DNA from: Perkinsus olseni
Lineage: Eukaryota; Perkinsozoa; Perkinsida
Assembly (NCBI GenBank): GCA_013115125.1
Contig: JABANN010000303.1
Span: 1-41,012, forward strand
Direction: 5' to 3'
Length of the DNA: 41,012 nucleotides
This document shows, in pieces, positions 33,550 through 41,012 of the stretch (positions are counted from its first letter, which is position 1; each line of letters opens with the position of its first letter). Position numbers and translations under genes: made by a program. The notes beneath the pieces are model-generated. The model made no database searches. It saw only the letters and a list, made by a program, of their open reading frames with translations, and had not been told where the DNA came from.

Positions 33550-34546
33550 ATGTCCGCGTTGTTGTCACATTCGACCTCCTTAGCCTCCACAGGCCGCCAG
33601 GCTATTTTCCAGTTCTCCCGTCGGACTTTCACCGCTTATCATGCAGTCCTAAGACACGGGAAGAGTGGGAATTACGTTAAAACGCACATAGAAGATACAG
33701 TAGAAAACAACAGATGGGCCGTCTTCTCCAAGACCACTTGCCCGTAATATTGTTTTGTTGATGTTCGGCGGAGCGAAGGTGTTATTGCAGGTTTTGCAGC
33801 CAGGCGAAGCAGCTCTTGAAAGACTTGAATCAGAAAGTAGCAGTGGTAGAGATCGATAGAGTGCCCGGCGGCCAGACGGTAAGCTCGAGTGCCGCTGTTT
33901 TTGCCTTCATGACGCTGTGCTCAGGATACACAGCTGTACCAGCAGGAGCTCCATGCGATGACTGGAGCAAGGACCGGTAGGCCATCAACGGGTGTAATGG
34001 AGCGGACATCAGCGTTTTAGAGAACTGTTCTCATTATTATGCGGACGTGTAGTGATTTTTATCAAGTTTACTTGTCGAGATAGTATCGCTCTTGCCCAGT
34101 CTTCTCGATGAGGGAACATCTTTAAAGTAAAGTGTGGTATGCTGCGTTCGTCTGAACGTGCTTCGCGTCACCACAGCTTCTTCACCGCTGCGTTTTTTCA
34201 TCTCTAGTCCTGGCATTATTCCTACCAAGCTTGAGGAAGGAGTAGCTCCCTCCGGACTATCTACAGTCCACCAAATTCTTTGAATCAATTTTGATGACTT
34301 GCATCCAGCGAGTGTCAGGGATCGGCCTTGTCGTCTTCATATGCTTTCCAGAGTCACTGGGGATACGTCGCGGTGCTGCTGGTCGCTTGAATAGATTCAT
34401 ATGCGTGTTCAGTTCCACGCATTTTCTTCGAAGGGACGAGTATCGGCGGAATGTCCCAGCTGATGCAGCTATACCAGTCGGGGAAGCTTAGCGATATGAT
34501 AAAGTCAGCGGAAGACGATGAGAGTACTTCCAAAACGGAGCTCTAA
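33550..34546 (+). CDS. glutaredoxin (dithiol, CPFC), four exons
   Basis: Exons: 33550-33743, 33791-33878, 33925-33976 and 34413-34546, all in phase, giving 155 residues. The active site CPFC is split by intron 1 (CC|G). Before it stands THIEDTVENNRWAVFSKTT; after it come EIDRVPGGQT, ELHAMTGARTVPRIFFEG and IGGMSQLMQLYQSGKLSDMI. The TVP cis-proline loop and the GG glutathione-binding turn are both present. The family reduces disulfides and glutathione-mixed disulfides with glutathione. The N-terminal 45 residues are Arg/Ser/Phe-rich (RQAIFQFSRRTFTAYHAV), resembling a mitochondrial presequence; that location is inferred. Intron 3 is 436 nt; the others are 46-47 nt. Confidence 0.93.
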
Positions 34547-35088
34547 CGTACCTAGTTTTTGTGACCGTTTCACATTTTCAATTTTCATCATGCGTCGAGT
34601 TCGTCAATCGCTGCGTCTATAACGTGGGGACTCCTCGTAGGAAGGCTGACTTCCGGCCTCTAGGGGAGATCGAATTTCGTCGATATGTTGTTGGAAGAGG
34701 CGATGGGAAAGTCTGTGCAGCCGCCAGTAGAATGCACGTTGTCGTTTTCTGTGACACGAGCCCAATTGAGATGTTTTCAGGTCATTTCGTGTCGAAGATC
34801 GCTTGCTCTTATTGACAGTGTTTTAACCTTCCCGTACCAATCGATCGTTATTCGTGACATTAACTCTCGGCTCCTTTCACAATTCCGACTATCCATAGAG
34901 AGATCGGTCGCATGAGTATATCGGGCATACGCAGGAAAGCTTCCTCAGTCTTCAAGCCTTCGGGTTTCCGACCGTCGCTAGGCTCCAGACTCTGGAGTCC
35001 AGAGTGTAAATTGCCACGAAGTTACAGTATCTTGTCTTGTAGAGGGTTATTTTTCGAATTGAGTCTCATCTCCGAATCTCGTCGACAG
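34547..35088. other. possible 5' exons of the next gene, unresolved
   Basis: An ATG at 34685 opens MLLEEAMGKSVQPP followed by a good GTAGAATG donor and a 54-nt intron; another ATG at 34912 opens a frame that reaches the membrane segment at 35089. I could not phase these with confidence. A triplication unit lies at 34984-35003 within this stretch. Confidence 0.35.
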
Positions 35089-36364
35089 CTCCGGCGAAGG
35101 CTTGTGGTGATTCTGCTCCTCCTCAGTGTGAGCCTGAGCTTGCGGGTTGATGGAGAGGTGAGTTCTCACACCGTCAGGATTTGCTGATAACGCTCGCGGA
35201 AACCATCATGATCGGACATGTCTTATTGGCTGTTATGGAATTGAATGGTAGTTAATAGAGTCTGTAGCTGAGAAAATGCAACCTGCTATCAATGAGGCCA
35301 CTATGCCACATGCAAAGATGCGGCCGCATAAATGGCAGCAGCTGGAGCTCACTGCAGCACTTGAATACTGACTCCTGTAGATCGCTCGTCGTTTCCACGG
35401 CATGTGAGGGCATAGTTGCTTTATTTTACCGTTAGTCATGCCAAGAATATTAGCTTGTGGTTGACAGTGATGATGTAATGGAATTGTTCTAGTAGTAGAT
35501 TACTCCAACCAGTTTATACCCTCCCTTCAGGTTACCAACAGAGCAGATGTGAAGAGCATAGGTAAAAGATGAATGCAGGCTCTGCATTGCAGAGAGCGTT
35601 CAGTCGCTCGATCTACGTGGATCTGTCAAAGAAATTCCATGGAACTCTGCTCGTTTCAGATCCGAAGGCTACTAGTAGGACTAATGATGAAGTTACAGTG
35701 ACGCTTTCGGGAGATGCCAAAGTTGGTCAGAAACTGGGCAGAATCCGCCATCAACTCCCCGCCAACAGGTTGACACTGGTGCTGGAGGCAGCTCGGAGAC
35801 TGTGAGGGTTGGCAAGGGAGACACGGTCACTATAAGAGTTCACCAAGGTCGGACGATCGTACCACTGCCCGCACCGCATCATCGGTTGTGCGAAATTCCG
35901 CGAATTCCCTTATGGTCTGTAGATCATAAGTGAGGTCCGCACTGTGCGACCCACCGGTCGTGTAAAAATGTGGTGGAACCTCTGTGTGTTTGGGTCACGA
36001 CAATCACAGTGAACGTCTGTGTCATCACAATTAAGGATGTCGGCCTCGGAGCCTGTTTATCACTTCAGAGCCTGCTGCGGATGGGTCGGAAAAAGAGTCG
36101 GTTGTCGACGTGACGGTGGATACCGATGTTGATGTACGGATTCTAGTGCCGAGATCCAGATATCACCCTTCCCCTCAGGAGAACAGTGAAGTTCCTCCGG
36201 CATCTGCATGGTGGAGAGCTGAGCCACATAGCGTCCGATCGAGGAAAGATCTTCCGAGGCAGTGGAGCGTGAGGGCTTTGATGATCGCTCTCGCCGTCTT
36301 ATTCGTTTGGGGTGGGTTGCCGGGGCAGCTGCTGCGCGCGCCACGAAAATGTGAGCAGGTGTAG
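35089..36364 (+). CDS. membrane or secretory protein, unknown family (5' end unresolved)
   Basis: Exons: 35089-35157, 35593-35721, 35769-35847 and 36069-36364, phases agreeing. The first encodes a basic-then-hydrophobic segment (LRRRLVVILLLLSVSLSLRV), a signal or anchor. The middle is beta-rich and polar (DEVTVTLSGDAK, then ETVRVGKGDTVTIRVHQ, then VVDVTVDTDVDVRILVP). The end has a second hydrophobic segment (ALMIALAVLFVWGGLPGQLL) and a short basic tail before TAG/TGA. The layout suggests a protein facing the secretory lumen and held by a C-terminal membrane segment. No domain is recognised, and upstream exons are probable. Confidence 0.6.
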
Positions 36365-36920
36365 CATCAGCAATTTGGTTGCTATGCCAGTGGATGAAGA
36401 CCTGTACAGCACCGCGGAAGGCTAAGAGAGTCGTTCGTCACCCGCCGCGCCCTCGACGAGGTGAGTTGTCGCTTTGAAGATTCAATGATGCTCATGAAGC
36501 TACTGCTGGACGGTCCATGATGGACCAGCTAGATACGCTACACGGACTGCTTCTCGATGTTCTCAGGAATTTGTCTTACAAGATGGGCATCGTGGGGAAG
36601 CATCTTCTCTATTACTTTTCTTCCCTTGCACTTTAGGCTCCTCTTCCGTGAGTCCGCTCACCGCCAACACCACGGACACTGATACCGCCGCGGTGAAGGA
36701 CGAGTGTAGATAGCCATGCTTAGGATTTGCTGCTGTCGAATTTAATGACCCTTCAGTATTGTTTTGGAAGTGGCCAATGATGGGAAAGTATAGGAGAAGT
36801 GCTTGCAGCAGGAGGGGTGTGTTGAATGAGTAGTTTTCTTAATGCTCGTTGCTGGTGGGTGATGCATTTCGCTCTAGCTTTGTGTGGATTTGTCACGGAT
36901 ATCGAGAGCATCCCCTGAAG
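36365..36920. other. intergenic between membrane protein and FkbM gene
   Basis: No gene is supported. A one-mismatch triplication lies at 36506-36525. The open frame from 36849 merely extends the next gene upstream of its likely start. Confidence 0.45.
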
Positions 36921-38711
36921 ATGTTGGCAGATAAATGGCGTTTGCCCCCTCTCCTGCCGGTGGGATTGATCGGCCTATCGATCTTCTACATCTGGTATAA
37001 CTTCTTCAAACCCGTTGATATCATCCCGGTTTCGGATGGCGGTGTTGCAGCACCGCAGCACAGGACGTGCTTGGAGAAAGCACAGCAGGGTCCATCTGCC
37101 GGAGCTGAAACACCGAAACGAAACCGCCGCATTTTTATCGACCTCGGTGCGAATGATGGCCAATCGTTGGAGTTCCTGATGAAATGGAAGGAGCGTGAGG
37201 GAGAGGTGAGAGTTGGGAGATGTAACGTATCCATCCGTGACCATCAATGGACGGTCGTAATTGTCCTTGCTGTGCTATGAATTACACAGTTTCCAGACCT
37301 ACTTGGAACAACCCCGAAGCAATTTATTCGTACTTAGTGGTAATAGTAGTTAGTAATTTAATTTAGTATTTAGACGTAATTTGGTCTGGGTTTTATCAAA
37401 TTGCTTTCGGAGCAATGCTCTGGGGTTTTACTAAGTAGTGTTGTTCGTTTATCACGTTAATTGAGTCTCATATTCACATTCTTGTCGTGAGAATGTTAAT
37501 ATAAGAATCAAGAAAATAACGGTATGACGTTCCCATGAGAATCTTGCGGAGACGGCAAGAGCAACTTGACAAAGTGGTTGATTGCTTACAAGTTTTAGTC
37601 AGCCATGTGGAGACTTTTCGTTCTAATAACTCTTTGATCAGCATTTCGATCCATCGGAATGGGAGGTATATTTCTTCGAGTTGAATCCCCAGTGGGAGGA
37701 TAAGTTGAAGTCTCGATGCCGAGAAAACGAGAAGATAACAATTTGTGTGCCAATCATGGCTGGCGCCTGGACGAAGACCGGCGAGATCGGGTAGTCGGGA
37801 TTGATACATATCTATCAAAGATATTTAACTATTGGCTCTGAGAGCGAACTGGGAGTTTGCGGTCTTGTGCTGTGGTGAGGGGCAAGATTATTATTCCGAC
37901 TAGACACTCTCTTTCTCGGCTGCTTCTTATTATGCTTCCGAAGAGCGCCGCTTCTTTGAGCTCGCCCGTGCCGTTTTCCCACCCGTCGGCGTTGCTCGTA
38001 GCTGAGTGTTGACTCAACACTGTTGAGGTACTTCAAAGATGCGGCAGTTTCGAAGCCGAAAACTAAGCACGGCATCGAGGTTCACTATGACTCTGTTGGT
38101 ACCAGCCTGTACAATCGCAAGGAGGAGCAGGCCGCGAAAGGTGAGCCGAAGACCATTGCATTCTCTTCTCCGAGAGAGAATAAGTTCATACTGGATGGCG
38201 TGGGCGACACCGCGAATAGTCGTACACGAGTACGCCGGGCTGTCATCATTTCGGGAGTCTTTCAGGGAAGAAAGGCTCTTGGCAAGAAGACGGTTGTGTC
38301 GTCGACTTTTCGGCTTGGCTGGAGCGTGTGGTGCCGGTGTCACAAATGGACGAAGTGTTACTGAAAGTTGACATTGAAGGGGCGGAGTGAAGACTAGAAC
38401 CGGTTTTCATTTCAAACCGCTGTTAAAACTTCAGATACGAGCTCATGGAGCATCTCAATAAATCAGGCGTGATGAGAGGAAGGCTGTCGACTGTCGCGGT
38501 GGAATGGCATCCGAAGATCTTCGCTAACTCTGCCAAGCGTAAGCATTCAGAGTTGCCTAGGGGCTTGAGAGTGCGGCCTGTCCATGATTGTCATAATACT
38601 TAACTACTCGTCTGTGCAGTTGGTGGCGCCGAAGAGGAGTCAAAGGCCCGTTCGGGTATCATTCAGGGTATCCAAGGTCAAAGCGTGAAGTACATGGAAT
38701 GGGAATATTGA
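36921..38711 (+). CDS. FkbM-family methyltransferase, membrane-anchored, six exons
   Basis: Exons: 36921-37205, 37642-37790, 38007 or 38028 to 38140, 38266-38386, 38435-38538 and 38620-38711, in phase throughout; 287-294 residues. The N-terminus has one membrane segment (LLPVGLIGLSIFYIWYNFF), so a type II endomembrane enzyme is likely. The SAM-binding start is RRIFIDLGANDGQSLEFL; next come EVYFFELNPQWEDKLKSR, CVVDFSAWLERVV, DEVLLKVDIEGAEYELMEHL and VAVEWHPKIFANSAK, the usual FkbM order. FkbM enzymes O-methylate sugars or small molecules; the substrate here is unknown. A triplication unit (38007-38026) sits exactly at the start of exon 3 and leaves two acceptor choices. Confidence 0.88.
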
Positions 38712-38835
38712 GTTCTTGTTATTCCACCTTTCGATTTTGCGTTGATCGGGAGCCTTTTGCAGAGCACTCGGCCGTACTGCTCGGAAGCCTCCCCGTTCGG
38801 TTGAGGTACGGTCCGGTTGGGAGAATGGTCCACAG

Positions 38836-39135
38836 GCAATTACGTTGGGAGAGGTTCCCATGTGGCGATATGAAGGACACCAATCTACATCAACTTCGCT
38901 GCTCTCCCGACGGCTCCCTTATTTGGGGCTGCCTAACTGGCACTCCTTCGTCGCGGCTTTCGCGAGGCTAGCGAATGAGAATTTCTTAGCAGACTTCGAA
39001 AAGCATTGTCCCGAGCTCATGAACAGGATCAGAGAGCGAATAGGAGAGTACCATCAGAGCCCTATGATCGAGCTGGGAGAAGAGTATGATATCATCTTTG
39101 AGTTTGCGTGCTCTGCTCGGCGTGTGCGACTTTGA
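38836..39135 (+). CDS. unassigned coding piece
   Basis: Following a plausible acceptor (GGTCCACAG at 38827-38835) the frame reads AITLGEVPMWRYEGH and later NENFLADFEKHCPELMNRIR, IGEYHQSP and GEEYDIIFEFACSARR, ending in TGA at 39133-39135. Composition is protein-like with an amphipathic helix. A short possible exon at 38763-38805 (HSAVLLGSLPV) precedes it but does not phase cleanly. It lies 125 bases after the FkbM stop. No family is recognised. Confidence 0.4.
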   Translation, partial: AITLGEVPMWRYEGHQSTSTSLLSRRLPYLGLPNWHSFVAAFARLANENFLADFEKHCPELMNRIRERIGEYHQSPMIELGEEYDIIFEFACSARRVRL

Positions 39136-39761
39136 GGTTCTCGACAAGTAGTGCAGCTTCGATTGCGAACGCGTTATATTATGCAGAGGTTGAAGGGGTG
39201 GAGTGGTATCGGACGCGTGGTCTGCTGGGACCTCCTAGATATCTCTAATCAGGCATCTGACGTAATCTTTGAGATTCTGGGAATCTCAGATTCGGGGAAT
39301 TCCGGGGACACAACGGTGCTTTGTCAGGGCGAGTGATCCTATAGAGCTGCGTACTGTTTCCCATTAGCCAATTCCCTCCACACCATTGATGCCCTACTTA
39401 TCACCACATTTACCCTGGTTGCGTTCTGCATGAGTCGAGTTGGTCTTCCTCAAGGGAGAACTAGATCTTGTTAGGCCTCACAACTCGCCAGTGGCAATGG
39501 TCCTTGGTGATCGCCGATCACTGATCGGGTTCACTGGCTTCTCACTTCGGCGTGCAGAGCTATACGTGCTGGCGAGAGACTGTGCCCCACAGTAGCGGTG
39601 TTAGTGGAGTCTTCACCTCACAACTCACGCAAGTCGACACCGGGATACATACCATTAACAGATCATAAACATGTAGCATTGACTCGAACACCCTCGAAGT
39701 TGCATAATCAAGGTAAGATTACGTGATTCACGTAATCTTCACGTAACGTGAAGATCATGGA
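39136..39761. other. intergenic with several palindromes
   Basis: No gene is supported. It contains the triplication 39508-39527, the 3-base-spacer variant 39272-39293 and the nested palindrome cluster at 39715-39755. Confidence 0.45.
39715..39755. repeat. overlapping palindromes with 1-base centres
   Basis: AAGATTACGTGA-T-TCACGTAATCTT (39715-39739) overlaps ATCTTCACGT-A-ACGTGAAGAT (about 39735-39755). ACGTGA or its complement occurs four times, so two successive fold-back events fit, but the exact 14-bp rule is not met. Confidence 0.7.
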
Positions 39762-40250
39762 TTACTCGATTAATGAGATATCATGCCCCCCACGGACACC
39801 GTACTTCCAACTACGGAAAAAATCCCAGGGGTTTGGTCCTTGAAAATTCTTGAACCAGGGAGCTGAGGATTCGGTGTACCCAGGTGGAGGGTTGTCGGCC
39901 AGAAGGCTGAAGATTTTCCGGCACTTGAGATTATCCTTCTCGGTGATGGGCAGGAGGGAACGTAGCCGCATCATTACTTTTTCACTGAACTTTGCGAAGT
40001 AAATGAGGGGAGCGAAGTGCTCGAGGGCTTGTTCAACGTGGTCGGTGATTGTGAACCTCAGTGAGTTGCGAGTGAAGAGAAAGCTCAGTTCTGTGAAGTG
40101 TTCGTTGAATCTGAAATCACGAATCATAATGATCGTGGATTGATTCGGAAAGGTTTCGCAAATAGCTTGGGAAGATGGCGTTTTGAGAACAAGGGATGTG
40201 GCACCCCAGGATAAAGGGTGTTTCACGTCGCTGTAGGTGACTTTATGCAC
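39762..40250 (-). CDS. hypothetical protein, probable terminal exon
   Basis: An open frame of about 160 residues read leftwards and ending in TAA at 39762. It has a protein-like composition: HPLSWGATSLVLKTP, MIRDFRFNEHFTELSFLFTR, EQALEHFAPLIYFAKF and PWFKNFQGPNPWDFFRSWK. It has no in-frame ATG until about residue 43, so it probably begins at a splice acceptor near 40225-40245, with earlier exons to the right. No family is recognised. Confidence 0.5.
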   Translation of the reverse strand: MHKVTYSDVKHPLSWGATSLVLKTPSSQAICETFPNQSTIIMIRDFRFNEHFTELSFLFTRNSLRFTITDHVEQALEHFAPLIYFAKFSEKVMMRLRSLLPITEKDNLKCRKIFSLLADNPPPGYTESSAPWFKNFQGPNPWDFFRSWKYGVRGGHDISLIE

Positions 40251-40628
40251 GATTCCAGCGGCCAGAAATCAGTCTTTAACGATGAAAATTGCGCCAGAGA
40301 GTCTCAATATCATAGAAAACGTGACGGCAGAGTTTCGTAGATCCACGAGATGTGCAACCAGAGTAACAACGTCGAACGACCGCCAAGGAACCCCTCCGCT
40401 CAGCCGCGTTTCCTCACCCGACTGTCCTGCTCCCCTTGCATAGGCTTGGCGGCCTCACGAGTCGTGAGTCACGACCCCCACCCTTTGAAATCAACCCTTC
40501 GCATGCAGAAAATCGCGGCTGAGCGAGTTGTGCTCGGCTCAAGCCTGTCAATGCATGCGTAACAGAGCTCGGCTGTTACGAGAGGCCGCAGTCAGGCCGT
40601 AGTGTGGCCTGACTGCTGCTAGGGTCAG
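40251..40628. other. intergenic between divergent coding pieces, with hairpins
   Basis: It holds the triplication 40455-40474 and two adjacent hairpins with 7-base loops: CGTAACAG-agctcgg-CTGTTACG (40558-40580) and an 11-bp stem GCAGTCAGGCC-gtagtgt-GGCCTGACTGC (40588-40616). Confidence 0.6.
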
Positions 40629-41012
40629 ATGCCAATCGATCGTTTGCTAGGTCTTGGTTTTCTTTTTTTAACGCCTACCAGCCGAAGTAACCTTCAGTCG
40701 CTGTCTTGTACTCCGGCTGCGCGTTACTCTCGTAACGAGAGTAATAGTTACTGGGGCTCTGCTCAGCTCCTCCACTTCACCGGCGGTCCTGGTACTTACA
40801 CTGTGAACTCTTCCGACCTTGTAGAGTTCGTCGACAGTATCCCGTCCCTTTCTGGAGACTACGTGATTCGGCCTGTCGAGTTTCCGGATGGTGATTTGAC
40901 CGAACTGTCTCAGTACAACACGATATCTTTCAAGACTATTACTCGAAGGGAAAGAGGTTACATTTTTCAGAAGAGCCCTAGACCTGGCCCCGGGTTCATA
41001 TGTCTTTTACGA
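40629..41012 (+). CDS. probable secreted protein, cut by the window end
   Basis: ATG 40629 opens a frame that stays open to the last base (128 codons). A short hydrophobic N-terminus (LLGLGFLFLTPTSR) may be a signal peptide. It is followed by HFTGGPGTYTVNSSDLVEFV, then DSIPSLSGDYVIRPVEFPDG and SQYNTISFKTITRRERGYIF. No family is recognised. A palindrome TTACTCTCGT-A-ACGAGAGTAA (about 40725-40745) lies within the coding part without breaking the frame. Confidence 0.6.
   Translation, partial: MPIDRLLGLGFLFLTPTSRSNLQSLSCTPAARYSRNESNSYWGSAQLLHFTGGPGTYTVNSSDLVEFVDSIPSLSGDYVIRPVEFPDGDLTELSQYNTISFKTITRRERGYIFQKSPRPGPGFICLLR

Larger units (their letters stand above)
23112..40474. repeat. family of 20-bp inverted triplications (6-1-6-1-6)
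   Basis: Each unit is X-n-X'-n-X, with X six bases, X' its reverse complement and single-base spacers. Exact units start at 23656, 23866, 24407, 24608 (nested in one starting at 24598), 25553, 27668, 28621, 28770, 29328, 29841, 29868, 30637, 30817, 31050, 31640, 31765, 31893, 34984, 38007, 39508 and 40455, each 20 bases long. One-mismatch units start at 23112, 30128, 31934, 32898 and 36506. Variants with one 3-base spacer lie at 23587-23608 and 39272-39293. An example is TGGTCG-G-CGACCA-G-TGGTCG at 25553. X has no shared sequence. With equal base frequencies about 0.002 exact units would be expected by chance in 41 kb. Confidence 0.9.

Noticed and set aside
32894-33568. 224-codon open frame on the minus strand
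   Set aside because: It overlaps the well-supported glutaredoxin start, is Arg/Ser-rich, has no domain, and looks like an antisense shadow.

Overview
The window looks like nuclear DNA of a protist with many short spliceosomal introns. Most introns are GT-AG and 39-80 nt long. I judge it an alveolate and most likely Perkinsus; this rests on gene style (very exon-rich genes, secreted multi-module proteins, a membrane-anchored FkbM enzyme), because no marker gene here settles the taxon.

Left half (1-22.6 kb). A tRNA-Lys(CTT) gene at 1244-1316 on the minus strand precedes one giant plus-strand gene at about 1484-20487. I could phase about 58 consecutive exons from 4860 to the stop at 20487, with every junction keeping the frame. 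About 11 less certain exons upstream encode ankyrin-type repeats. The product would be roughly 2,400-2,500 residues: an ankyrin N-terminus followed by a very long coiled coil with an acidic tail. A 1.12-kb segment carrying four exons is tandemly duplicated inside it (13881-16142), and several introns hold small dispersed repeats. Next comes an intact single-exon gene (20659-22620) for a secreted protein of three related modules of about 115 residues.

Right half (22.6-41 kb). Two further copies of the secreted-protein gene (25474-27172 and 30453-32348) have broken frames. A decayed LINE reverse-transcriptase piece (about 23860-24844, minus) and a 965-bp terminal-inverted-repeat element with GGATCA-rich ends (28823-29787) lie between the copies. 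Then come a four-exon glutaredoxin (33550-34546), a membrane protein (about 35089-36364), a six-exon membrane-anchored FkbM-type methyltransferase (36921-38711), two unassigned coding pieces, and the start of a gene cut by the window edge (40629-41012).

The most unusual signal is a family of 20-bp structures of the form X-n-X'-n-X. X is any 6-mer, X' is its reverse complement, and n is a single base. I found about 22 exact and 5 one-mismatch cases between 23.1 and 40.5 kb, and none that I could recognise in the first 22.6 kb. Comparison of the gene copies shows that each is a net 14-bp insertion. The third gene copy carries seven of them, and nearly all of its frame breaks coincide with them; outside them its reading frame stays open for about 600 codons. 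Either this is a very active mutational process or the 14-bp inserts are tolerated because they are removed or bypassed during expression. I know of no described system that matches it.
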